Shown in pieces: positions 8,865 through 17,468 of a DNA stretch of 64,000 nucleotides (its first letter is position 1; each line of letters begins with the position of its first letter). The notes below the pieces were generated by a model. It did no database searches. It saw nothing but the letters and a program-made list of their open reading frames with translations, and was not told the DNA's origin. The position numbers were made by a program, and so were the translations under genes. Source of the stretch: Candidatus Omnitrophota bacterium. Lineage in GTDB: Bacteria > Omnitrophota > Omnitrophia > Omnitrophales > JACROU01. Where the stretch lies: contig JAJDCD010000004.1 in the NCBI GenBank assembly GCA_029261035.1, forward strand, positions 1-64,000, written 5' to 3'.

Positions 8865-9962
8865 CTAACTTCTCACAACCTTAAAAATCAAAAAAGACCC
8901 AATAGAGCCCAAAACTATATTGGGCAACCATAAAGCTATCGCAGGAGGTACTACGCCTCCAATAGCAAGCGTATCTGTCCAAACGAAAAAGACGTAATAG
9001 ATACAAATCAACCCCAAGGCAATGCTAAAACTAATTATAGGCTCACCTCTTCGAGTTATAATCGCCAGAGGGAGGCCTAAAAGAATAAAAATAATGGGTG
9101 CCATGGATATAGAAATCTTTTTGTAAAGCTCTGACTCTATCTTAAGCCTTCCCTTTTCTTCTTTAACGTTAGGTAGCTTCAACATCAATTCATCCAAACT
9201 CATATCTTTTTCCTTTTTATTCACCTTCCCATTTTGAGGTTGGTTATTGCCGGTAAAAAGAGGGGGTAACTCAAATGTTTCAAAATCTAATTTATAAAAA
9301 ACATTGGGATCATCTGGGTTTCCTTCATCAATTGTTCCATCGTAAAGCTTTAAGCTCAACATTCTTTCTTCCGGTGAAGAAAGAATCTCTCCTCTGTCTG
9401 CAAGTATCGTTCTAATTGGCTTATCCCCTTCAGATTGATAAATGGTAATTCCCTTTAGATTCTCACCATCAATTTCCTGAATTAAAATCACATAACCTTT
9501 AAATTCTTTAATAAATCTCCCCGCTTCCAAATAAGCAAGTGGTTTGTTTAAAAACATATTTTTTACTTGCTCTCTATATTCATGCCTTGTTTTTGAAATG
9601 AGATGATCATTAATAAACAAAGACACAAAACTAAGCAGAACCCCAACAAGAAGGGTCGGTATCATAACTCGAAAAATATTAATCCCACAGGCCTTCATCG
9701 CAATAACTTCGTTGGATTGCGCAAAACCACCATACACAAGCAGAACAGCCGTTAAGGCGCTCATAGGCAAAGTAAAGCTAAGTAGTTTAGGCATTAACAG
9801 TAACAATAGTTTTGCAACATCAAAAATATTAACACCCTTATTTAATAAAAGGTCCGCTAACCTCACCAAATTCCCCACCAAAAACATAAAGGTAAACACC
9901 CCTAAGGAAATCAAAAAAGGCAATATAAGCTGCTGCAATGTATATTTTCTTAAAATTTTCAT
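8865..9962 (-). CDS. LptF/LptG-family LPS export permease
   Basis: The product (about 365 residues) belongs to the YjgP/YjgQ (LptF/LptG) family, inner-membrane halves of the ABC system that extracts lipopolysaccharide towards the outer membrane. It begins MKILRKYTLQQLILPFLISL, with three N-terminal membrane helices including LPMSALTAVLLVYGGFAQSNE, a middle periplasmic beta domain (residues about 130-270) and three C-terminal helices. NEVIAMKACGINIFR is a family motif. The ATG at 9962 is preferred over an upstream ATG at 10025 because the family starts exactly there. Which of LptF or LptG it is cannot be decided; only one is in the window. It implies an LPS-type outer membrane. Confidence 0.9.
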   Translation of the reverse strand: MKILRKYTLQQLILPFLISLGVFTFMFLVGNLVRLADLLLNKGVNIFDVAKLLLLLMPKLLSFTLPMSALTAVLLVYGGFAQSNEVIAMKACGINIFRVMIPTLLVGVLLSFVSLFINDHLISKTRHEYREQVKNMFLNKPLAYLEAGRFIKEFKGYVILIQEIDGENLKGITIYQSEGDKPIRTILADRGEILSSPEERMLSLKLYDGTIDEGNPDDPNVFYKLDFETFELPPLFTGNNQPQNGKVNKKEKDMSLDELMLKLPNVKEEKGRLKIESELYKKISISMAPIIFILLGLPLAIITRRGEPIISFSIALGLICIYYVFFVWTDTLAIGGVVPPAIALWLPNIVLGSIGSFLIFKVVRS

Positions 9963-10147
9963 AAATAATTCCGTCTCATAGACATCCATCTTAGTCCAAA
10001 ATGAAGAGCTTAGTATATCACACAAACAAAAAGCTCGAATACTTCTAAAATAGGGTCAAAGTTATAGAAATGATATTTAAAACGGTAAAAACTGGAATGA
10101 AAAGGGGTATCCAGAACGAGAATAAATCCTCGTTCTGGAAAAAGGAA

Positions 10148-11989
10148 TTACTCGCTGAGACGAATATCTAAAAAGCTCTTAAGCTTTCTAGATCGGGTTG
10201 GGTGACGCAATTTACGAAGCGCTTTTGCTTCAATCTGACGAACCCGTTCTCGAGTAACATTAAAAATTTTACCAACTTCCTCAAGAGTTCTAGGATAACC
10301 ATCTCCGATCCCGAATCGAAGCCGTAAGACTTTCTCTTCTCTTTCAGTCAAAGATTCAAGAACATCATCCATTTGCTCTTTTAACATAGAATAAGCGGTT
10401 GCATTCGCAGGAGAAATCGCAGACTTATCTTCAATGAAGTCACCAAAATTCGTGTCTCCTTCATCCCCAATAGGGGTCTGAAGACTAATCGGTTCCTGAG
10501 CGATCTTCAAGATACCTTTTACTTTTTCAATAGGCATCTTCATCACTTTCGCCACTTCTTCAGGAGTTGGTTCCCGTCCTGTTTCTTGAACTAAATGACG
10601 AGACGCACGATAAAACTTATTAATGGTCTCAATCATATGTACAGGAATACGAATCGTTCTCGCCTGATCCGCAATACTTCGCGTAATAGCTTGTCTAATC
10701 CACCAAGTAGCATAAGTTGAGAATTTATATCCTCTTTTATACTCAAACTTATCCACGGCCTTCATCAAACCAATATTCCCTTCTTGAATCAAATCCAAAA
10801 AGGTTAAACCGCGATTGGTATACTTCTTGGCTATACTAACAACCAAACGAAGGTTGGCAGCAACAAGATCTTTTTTAGCTAAGATCAATTCTTTCTGGCA
10901 TTTCGAAACTCCTTTTAAATGAGTCACGATAGCCGCTTCATCCTCAGCTAAATATTCTTGTAGTTCCTTAACACTTTCTTTTACTTCAGCTAATCGTTTT
11001 TTCTGCTCTTTATCTTTACTCGCCTTAAGCTTAGCAGCCTCTTTCTTTCGAGCTCGCAGTAATTCTAGCTTAGAACGAATATCAATAACTGTTTTTTCAA
11101 CGATATCAATTTGAATTTTAAACTGCATTAAAAGATCAACTAGGTTAGCTCCTTTTTTACTAGCTTTTAATTTACGAGTTAAACTTTTCATCTTCTTGCT
11201 AGTAACAGGGTTGGTTTGTGTAATATCACCATCAACGACACTTTCCAAGGTAATCTCGCCCTTTGAAATTCTATTCGCAATATCAAGAAGCACCTGCCTT
11301 GACACAGCTGCTTTATAAACGGAAATCTTCACTTTATCTTCAGCCTCTTCAATACGCTTAGCTAATCTAATTTCTTCTTCACGACTCAAAAGAGGAATCT
11401 GCCCCATCTGTCTTAAATACATACGAACAGGGTCATCCATCTTAGCTGCACGCTCTAACTCACCGGCTGCTTCAATACCATCTCCCTTAGATTCTTTAGA
11501 GTCAGCAGCAGCTCCCGCTACGGGCTTTTGACCTGGTTTACCTGCAGGACGGTCCGTTAGTTCAATTTGTTGACTCGCAAGCAAAGTCACCACATCTTCA
11601 ATCTTATTAACAGAATTCACAGCCCCTGGTAAAAAATCATTGATTTGCTCATAGGTCATATAACCTTGTTTTTTACCTACCGCCAAGAGTTTCGAAAGAG
11701 ATTTTTCATAATCATTCTCACTATACTTCCCTTGGTGTTTTTTCTTATCTTGTTTTTTGTCTACCTTAGATTCTTTTACTTTTTTAGACGAAGAAACTTT
11801 TTTAATAGGTTTTTTAGTCTTAAGCGTTTTTTTAGAAGCTTTTTTAGTTGCAGTTTTTTTAACTGCCTTTTTTTTAGGCTTCTTACTAGACGCAGACTTA
11901 GGCTTAGACTTAGCGACTACTTTCTTCTTAGCCTTTTTCACAACTTTCTTTTTCGAAGTTTTAGATTTCGTTTTCTTGTTTTTTTTCAT
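10148..11989 (-). CDS. rpoD: RNA polymerase primary sigma factor with lysine-rich N-terminal tail
   Basis: This 613-residue protein is the housekeeping sigma-70 factor. Region 1.2 ([20 protein letters not shown]), region 2 ([39 protein letters not shown]), region 3 ([15 protein letters not shown]) and region 4 ([20 protein letters not shown]) are all conserved. Residues 1-85 are unusual: a low-complexity lysine/serine/alanine tail of the histone-H1 or PAKKA type ([20 protein letters not shown]). A region 1.1-like segment ([20 protein letters not shown]) follows it. The gene lies downstream of dnaG with a 93-nt gap, the classic dnaG-rpoD order. The ATG at 11989 has GGAG just upstream (CAAGGAGAGCG). 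Confidence 0.96.
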   Translation of the reverse strand: MKKNKKTKSKTSKKKVVKKAKKKVVAKSKPKSASSKKPKKKAVKKTATKKASKKTLKTKKPIKKVSSSKKVKESKVDKKQDKKKHQGKYSENDYEKSLSKLLAVGKKQGYMTYEQINDFLPGAVNSVNKIEDVVTLLASQQIELTDRPAGKPGQKPVAGAAADSKESKGDGIEAAGELERAAKMDDPVRMYLRQMGQIPLLSREEEIRLAKRIEEAEDKVKISVYKAAVSRQVLLDIANRISKGEITLESVVDGDITQTNPVTSKKMKSLTRKLKASKKGANLVDLLMQFKIQIDIVEKTVIDIRSKLELLRARKKEAAKLKASKDKEQKKRLAEVKESVKELQEYLAEDEAAIVTHLKGVSKCQKELILAKKDLVAANLRLVVSIAKKYTNRGLTFLDLIQEGNIGLMKAVDKFEYKRGYKFSTYATWWIRQAITRSIADQARTIRIPVHMIETINKFYRASRHLVQETGREPTPEEVAKVMKMPIEKVKGILKIAQEPISLQTPIGDEGDTNFGDFIEDKSAISPANATAYSMLKEQMDDVLESLTEREEKVLRLRFGIGDGYPRTLEEVGKIFNVTRERVRQIEAKALRKLRHPTRSRKLKSFLDIRLSE

Positions 11990-12082
11990 TAGAGAACGCT
12001 CTCCTTATAAATTTATACTCTTACCGCTAAAGCCAAACGCTTCAAAGGTATTTCTCTATTACAACTTCATTACAAAAAACAA

Positions 12083-13879
12083 CTAAGCAACTACTTTTCT
12101 CTCAGATAACAATGTTTGATAAAGCTTCATATATTTTGAGGCTTCGACTTTATTGCCGTTCGCCTCTGCTTGCTTCATCTTGGACATCAAATCTTTTAGT
12201 TTTATATCGTAATTACTCAACTGCGCTTTTTTTAAACAATCATGAAATGCTTTATGAACATCCTCTTCAGACATATCCATAAAGGACAAACTCACAAAAT
12301 AAGATTTTTTCTTCTCATCTACTATCTGCGGAAGAATTTCATTTATAGAAACATTCCCGCCTTCATCCATTTGTTTCTGTTTTAAAAAACGAAACACTTT
12401 TCTGGCTTCTAAATCAAAAAAGTCCAACTCATTAAGATGACTTAAAAGCGTTTCTTTGTACTCTTTATACTGCGTTACAAGCTGAAGTAATTGCCATTCA
12501 TGCTGCACCAATGAAGTTTTTTCATTTTGAGAACCCTTAGAAACAGAAGCTGTCACATTAGGTGACTTTTTTTGCTTAGCAATAAATTTCTTATACTCGT
12601 TTCTTAAAGATACTTCATCAACACTTATTTCATGGCTCAATCTTCTCAAATAACGATCTACCAAAACTGAATTCTTAACCTTCGACAACAATTCCAAAAA
12701 CTCATTTGTTATTTTCACCAGACCTGTTGCATCGTTAACATCATGAACTTTTAACAGATAGGCTAATTTATAATCAAAAACATCTTTAGCTTCATTTAAT
12801 AAATTTTGAAATGCCTCCCGTCCCTGTTCTTTCAAAAAATCGTCCGGGTCTTTCCCCGAAGGTAATGACAACAACTTTACATTCATTCCTTCTTCTATCA
12901 AAACATCTATTCCGCGTAGACTCGCCGCTTCTCCAGCTTTGTCCCCATCATAAATTAATATTGCTTCATCCACATAACGCTTCAGCAAATAACAATGCTC
13001 TTTAGTCAGAGAAGTGCCTAAAGTTGCAATTGAATTTGTAAACTCATATTGCGTTAAAGATAAAACATCTAAATAACCTTCAACAATAATCAGTTGAGCT
13101 TTATCCGTGCGTAGATTTTTTTTTGCTAAATCTAAACCATAAAAAATACTTCGTTTTTGAAATGTTTCCGTTTCCGGAGAATTTAAGTATTTAGGGTTTC
13201 CGTCATTACCCAGGATACGGCCTCCAAAAGCCACTACTTTTCCCTGCGTATTCAATATAGGAAAGATAACACGTTTTCTAAAAAGGTCAAATAATCTCCC
13301 TTTTTCACTCTTTCGTATTAAACCCGAATCCAATAAAAGGGCGTCCGAATAACCCTTTTTCCTTAAAAACTCATATAGTCCCTGCCAAGCATCCGTAGCA
13401 TACCCAACCTTATACATATCAATTACTTGGGGTGAATAGTTTCTATCAAGCATATATTTTTGAGCCTGAGCCCCAAGCTGAGGGTCTTTATATACATTCT
13501 GATAATACTCTGCTGATAAACGACCTATTTCGTATAACTTCTCTTTTTTCCCAGTAGGAGCACCTCCAATCCTTCCCCCACCTTGCTTTCGATCTGGCAA
13601 TACCATCTGAACTCGATTAGCCAGTTTTTGGAGTGCCTCGGGAAAGTTTAAATTCTCCACTTTCATAACAAAACTAAAAACATCTCCTCCAGCATGACAA
13701 CCAAAACAATGAAAAATCTGACGTTCAGGATTTACCACAAACGAAGCAGACCTTTCTTCATGAAAAGGGCAACAAGCTTTAAAGTTTCTTCCCGCTTTTT
13801 TTAAGGGTAAATACTCCGATATAATTTCCACAATATCATTACGTGATGCGACCTGATTAACAATAGGGTCTAACGACAA
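12083..13879 (-). CDS. dnaG: DNA primase
   Basis: DnaG (598 residues) makes RNA primers for replication. The N-terminal CHC2 zinc finger is intact (CPFHEERSASF ... FHCFGC, residues about 37-61). The catalytic core has LFRKRVIFPILNTQGKVVAFGG, and the TOPRIM domain shows IIVEGYLDVLSL and the metal-binding IYDGDKAGEAA (around residue 310). The C-terminal part (from about 440) is divergent, as expected for the DnaB-binding region. It precedes rpoD on the same strand. Confidence 0.97.
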   Translation of the reverse strand: MSLDPIVNQVASRNDIVEIISEYLPLKKAGRNFKACCPFHEERSASFVVNPERQIFHCFGCHAGGDVFSFVMKVENLNFPEALQKLANRVQMVLPDRKQGGGRIGGAPTGKKEKLYEIGRLSAEYYQNVYKDPQLGAQAQKYMLDRNYSPQVIDMYKVGYATDAWQGLYEFLRKKGYSDALLLDSGLIRKSEKGRLFDLFRKRVIFPILNTQGKVVAFGGRILGNDGNPKYLNSPETETFQKRSIFYGLDLAKKNLRTDKAQLIIVEGYLDVLSLTQYEFTNSIATLGTSLTKEHCYLLKRYVDEAILIYDGDKAGEAASLRGIDVLIEEGMNVKLLSLPSGKDPDDFLKEQGREAFQNLLNEAKDVFDYKLAYLLKVHDVNDATGLVKITNEFLELLSKVKNSVLVDRYLRRLSHEISVDEVSLRNEYKKFIAKQKKSPNVTASVSKGSQNEKTSLVQHEWQLLQLVTQYKEYKETLLSHLNELDFFDLEARKVFRFLKQKQMDEGGNVSINEILPQIVDEKKKSYFVSLSFMDMSEEDVHKAFHDCLKKAQLSNYDIKLKDLMSKMKQAEANGNKVEASKYMKLYQTLLSERKVVA

Positions 13880-13934
13880 CTTTTTTCTCCTCGATTACCT
13901 AAAACTCAAGATGCTCTTTTAAGGTTTTTGATTT

Positions 13935-14516
13935 TTATGTCACAATTATTTGAGGTTCCATTCGAATAGGCGGCAACTTAATAACCTTATTCACCTGTTT
14001 ATATAAATTGGGAGCCAATGTTGAAATAAAAGGGCCTACCATTGAATTTTTTGAGTAAGACTTACTAATAAAAGACATGTTCAATAATAACAATATAGTT
14101 GAAAATAAGGAAAAAATAACAACATACCGTCCAAAACCTAAAAGCAAACCACCTATCTTATCCAAAACATGTGCAAATCGAACTTCAGCTAATTGTCCTA
14201 ATAAAAGTAATGCATAATAAAAAAAGATCGTACTAAAAGTAAGCAGTACAAAGAAAGCAACCGGCATGCCTAATCCTTGTGGTAAAAATGCATTTCGTTT
14301 AATCCAAATCCCCATAGGATCATAAAAATAGAATGCCACCATCAAAGCTCCTACCGTAGAAATGACTTTCAACGTTTCTTTGGCTAATCCGTGACGGTAC
14401 CCGGAAAACATCCCCAAAACAACAAATAGCATAAAAACCACATCAACCCAACCAACCTTCATAGTTTCAATTGTTTCTGTAACATTTTGTGCTATCACTA
14501 AAAAAGCAAAGTCCAT
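13935..14516 (-). CDS. CvpA-like integral membrane protein
   Basis: The 193-residue protein has four to five predicted membrane helices and the CvpA-type N-terminal pattern (GWVDVVFMLFVVLGMFSGYR, with HGLAKE following). In the best-known case CvpA is needed for colicin V production, and the wider family has unclear envelope roles. VLDKIGGLLLGFGRYVVIFS is the family's second conserved block. The last 30 residues are hydrophilic. It lies between mtaB and dnaG on the same strand with short gaps and could belong to that transcription unit. The precise role is unknown. Confidence 0.7.
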   Translation of the reverse strand: MDFAFLVIAQNVTETIETMKVGWVDVVFMLFVVLGMFSGYRHGLAKETLKVISTVGALMVAFYFYDPMGIWIKRNAFLPQGLGMPVAFFVLLTFSTIFFYYALLLLGQLAEVRFAHVLDKIGGLLLGFGRYVVIFSLFSTILLLLNMSFISKSYSKNSMVGPFISTLAPNLYKQVNKVIKLPPIRMEPQIIVT

Positions 14517-14547
14517 ATCAGTTCCTTTACCGTTTTGAAAAAATTAA

Positions 14548-15888
14548 TTATGAAACAAGCTCTCCAAAAACACGATCTTTTCTATTCTCTTTAACTTCAA
14601 CCCAAGCAAATTCCCCAACATTCACATCTTCAGCATTAAACTCCACCAAAATATAATTAGGGGTTCTCCCACGATAGAAAACCTCACCTGTCTCTTTCCG
14701 ATCCACTTTTTCTTCTACCAAAACGTGAAGCCTTGTGTTTATTGTTCCATCCAAATATTCGGATTGCCACCCTCTTCCTTCAGCCTGTAAAAACTTGATG
14801 CGTCTATCTGCTTCTGAATGTTCAATCGTATCTTCCATGCGAGCTGCTCGAGTTCCCTCTCGAGGGCTGTACGGAAAGGCATGAATTTTTAATGGCTTTA
14901 ATTCATTTAAAAGCTCTATCGTATTTTGAAATTGCTCTTGCGTCTCCCCAGGGAAACCCGTCATAACATCACAGGTCAAAGCAAAGAAATCAACTTTACG
15001 ATTAATTTTATGGACCAATTCCTTATAAAATTTAGGGCCATAACGTCGATTCATATTTTTCAAGACTTCTGCGTCTCCGCTCTGTAAAGCTATGTGCAAA
15101 TGCGGGCAAAATTTAGGACTTTCTGCCATCAACTGAATGAGCTCATCTGAAACATCCGTAGGCTCAATAGAGGAAAGTCTTAGTCTTTCTAAACCAGAAA
15201 CCTCTAACAACCTTCGACACAAAGAAGCCAACGATTCCGAATCACCCAAACCATCTCCATAAGCCCCCAACTGAATCCCCGCTAATACAACTTCTTTAAA
15301 ACCTGCTCTAACTAAAGTCTCAGCCTCCTCAACCACTTCATCAAATCTTCGACTCCGTGCACGACCTCGAACTATCACCACTTTACAAAAAGCACAAGCG
15401 TGATTACATCCATCCTGAATTTTAACAAAGGCACGTGCTCGCCCTTCAAAAGAAGATACGGACAAATCAGAATAACGATCCCTTCCATGCATCTTATCTT
15501 CCTCTTGACCTCGACATTGAGAAAACTCCGAGTTCTCAATATCAAAATGCAGCAACGCTTTCTCAACAATCAAATCTTTTTCATTTTGTCTTAAAACTTC
15601 AGTAACACCTTCAATTTCTAAAATTTCTTCCACATTTCTCTCAGCATAACACCCTGTCACAATAATCTTAGTCTCAGGATTCACACGATGCATTTTTCGA
15701 ATTAAGTATCTACTCTTACGATCACTTTCAGCTGTCACCGTACAGGTATTTAAAACAAATAGATCGGCTTCGTCTAAATTTTTAGTCTCCACAAAACCGG
15801 ACTTAAAGAGTTTTTCTCTCATAGCCTGCGTTTCATATTGATTCACTCTACAACCCAACGTTTGAAATTTTACTTTTTTAAGCTTCAT
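14548..15888 (-). CDS. mtaB: tRNA t6A37 methylthiotransferase, MtaB type
   Basis: MtaB is a radical-SAM enzyme that adds a methylthio group to t6A37 of tRNAs. The N-terminal UPF0004 domain begins VKFQTLGCRVNQYETQAM with cysteines near residues 12, 48 and 79; the radical-SAM cluster motif is CNHACAFCK (CxxxCxxC). A C-terminal TRAM domain is visible (RLHVLVEEKVDRKETGEVFY). The VNQYE signature favours MtaB over MiaB. I start at 15888: the upstream ATG at 15930 lies inside rsmE, whereas 15888 falls 5 nt beyond the rsmE stop and gives the family N-terminus. About 446 residues. Confidence 0.9.
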   Translation of the reverse strand: MKLKKVKFQTLGCRVNQYETQAMREKLFKSGFVETKNLDEADLFVLNTCTVTAESDRKSRYLIRKMHRVNPETKIIVTGCYAERNVEEILEIEGVTEVLRQNEKDLIVEKALLHFDIENSEFSQCRGQEEDKMHGRDRYSDLSVSSFEGRARAFVKIQDGCNHACAFCKVVIVRGRARSRRFDEVVEEAETLVRAGFKEVVLAGIQLGAYGDGLGDSESLASLCRRLLEVSGLERLRLSSIEPTDVSDELIQLMAESPKFCPHLHIALQSGDAEVLKNMNRRYGPKFYKELVHKINRKVDFFALTCDVMTGFPGETQEQFQNTIELLNELKPLKIHAFPYSPREGTRAARMEDTIEHSEADRRIKFLQAEGRGWQSEYLDGTINTRLHVLVEEKVDRKETGEVFYRGRTPNYILVEFNAEDVNVGEFAWVEVKENRKDRVFGELVS

Positions 15889-15892
15889 TTTC

Positions 15893-16639
15893 TTACACCA
15901 ATAATTTGAATATGGAAGATAAAGCAACAAATGCTGTTTCTGCTCTTAAAATACTACTTCCTAATTGCACAATAGAAACATTAGCAGCTTTCATACTCTG
16001 AATCTCTGATTCGGAGAAACCACCTTCAGGTCCAATCAACAACAAAATCTTTACAGGGCTAACTGACCCAGCTTGTTTTTGTAAGATTTTCTGAACTACT
16101 TCTTTCAGAACTAAAGCATCCCTATCCGGATGAAAAGCAAAACTATAATCAAACTCTGCCGTTTGTTCAAGCACCTTCTCTAAAGAACTTAATTCCCCTA
16201 GGGAAAATGGCCTAATATTTCCACTTTGTTTTCGAGCAGCTGTCAAAATCCTCTTCCACCGCTCTAGAACCTTTGAATAGGCACTTTGTTTTAATTGATA
16301 TGCTGAAAACTCTGTCATTACAGGAATAAGCTCATGCAAACCAATCTCACAAGCCTTTTCAACCAACTCATCCATTTTCTGTTTATGTAAGAATCCTTGC
16401 GCTACAGAAAGAAGGATATTCTCTGGCTTTTTTTGAACTTCTTTCAAAATACGAACTTGCACTTTGGAATCACTAGAAATAGAAGATATCTCAGCTTCAT
16501 ATTCTTTTCCTGAGGAATCAAATACAAGCAGCTTGTCTCCTTCTGAAAACCGCAAAACTTTAACTGCATGACGACTTTCTTCAGCATTCAACCAAAGACA
16601 ACATTCTTCTTCTATGTGGTCAACAAAAAATCTTCTCAT
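15893..16639 (-). CDS. rsmE: 16S rRNA m3U1498 methyltransferase
   Basis: RsmE (248 residues) methylates N3 of U1498 in 16S rRNA using S-adenosylmethionine. The PUA-like N-terminus begins MRRFFVDHI; the SPOUT knot at the C-terminus carries the SAM-binding motifs LLIGPEGGFSESEI and LGSSILRAETA, nearly perfect matches to the family. It is immediately upstream of mtaB, a second RNA-modification gene, and the two are likely co-transcribed. Length and motifs are normal. Confidence 0.95.
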   Translation of the reverse strand: MRRFFVDHIEEECCLWLNAEESRHAVKVLRFSEGDKLLVFDSSGKEYEAEISSISSDSKVQVRILKEVQKKPENILLSVAQGFLHKQKMDELVEKACEIGLHELIPVMTEFSAYQLKQSAYSKVLERWKRILTAARKQSGNIRPFSLGELSSLEKVLEQTAEFDYSFAFHPDRDALVLKEVVQKILQKQAGSVSPVKILLLIGPEGGFSESEIQSMKAANVSIVQLGSSILRAETAFVALSSIFKLLV

Positions 16640-16683
16640 TGAATATTATTAATATCAGGAAGGATCATAATTAGAAAAATAAA

Positions 16684-16935
16684 CTAACCTTCAACAACAA
16701 CAGGCTCTTCTACCTCTCTACTGACTGGGGAAGTTTTTTTAACAACATGCGTTGCACAAAGGCCTCTGTCGCCCTCAATGGTATCAAACTCTACTTCTTC
16801 ACCCTCTTCAAGTTTACGGTATCCATCTGATTGGATTTCGGTATAGTGAACAAATACTTCATTACCATCTTCTGTTTCCAAAAAGCCGTACCCTTTAACA
16901 TTGGAAAACCACTTTACCGAGCCTTTATTAGGCAT
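16684..16935 (-). CDS. Cold-shock domain protein
   Basis: This 83-residue protein is a single cold-shock domain, which binds single-stranded RNA or DNA. It starts with GSVKWFSNVKGYGFLETEDG, so RNP1 (KGYGFLE) and RNP2 (VFVHY) are both present. The last 15 residues form an acidic/valine-rich tail (SREVEEPVVVEG) not found in short CspA types. It lies 16 nt after the HU/IHF-like gene on the same strand, pairing two small nucleic-acid-binding proteins. Cold induction cannot be judged from the sequence. Confidence 0.93.
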   Translation of the reverse strand: MPNKGSVKWFSNVKGYGFLETEDGNEVFVHYTEIQSDGYRKLEEGEEVEFDTIEGDRGLCATHVVKKTSPVSREVEEPVVVEG

Positions 16936-16951
16936 TAAATCTCCTTAAGAG

Positions 16952-17230
16952 TTATTTAACTTTATACTTCAATACAAGACCAGGTTTAAAAACAACTACT
17001 TTTTTCTCTGGTACAGCAACTTCTTGACCTGTTCTTGGGTTTCGGCCCAATCTTCCTCTACGGTTTTTCACTTTGAAAACTCCAAAGTTTCTCAATTCAA
17101 CCGTTTCACCTTTTTCAAGACTTTCCACAACAGCATCCAACGTTTTTTGGACAATTTTTTTGACATCAATCTGTGTCAAATTTGTATCGTTCGATACTTT
17201 AATGACAATGTCTTTTTTGGTCATAGTCAT
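16952..17230 (-). CDS. HU/IHF-family DNA-binding protein
   Basis: The 92-residue protein is a histone-like DNA-bending protein. After the helical part (DIVIKVSNDTNLTQIDVKKI), the beta arm segment FGVFKVKNRRGRLGRNPRTG and EVAVPEKKVVVFKPG match the family; the conserved arm proline is in GRNPRTG. An upstream start at 17323 adds 31 hydrophobic residues without support. The ATG at 17230 has GGAAGGTG 7 nt ahead; a second ATG two codons on is an alternative. IHF and HU cannot be separated reliably here. Confidence 0.93.
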   Translation of the reverse strand: MTMTKKDIVIKVSNDTNLTQIDVKKIVQKTLDAVVESLEKGETVELRNFGVFKVKNRRGRLGRNPRTGQEVAVPEKKVVVFKPGLVLKYKVK

Positions 17231-17468
17231 GGGTAAATCACCTTCCCTTCCAATCCAGAATTTGTAGTAACTTATTACAATACAAATAGTAACAAACTTT
17301 TCTGGGCCTGTCAAGAAGACCAATTCTATAACTTATTATAAATAAATGATTTACAATTTTGTGAAGCCGCCTCAAAATCACTCAAAATCATGGCAAATAC
17401 CCATAATCAAAGAACTTAGCTCTATTACTAAAAGAGAAGGATCCCCAACTAAACCCAAATTCCTTATT

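Noticed and set aside
11645-12086. Two plus-strand frames rich in F, L and R
   Set aside because: They are antisense shadows of the lysine-rich tail of rpoD.
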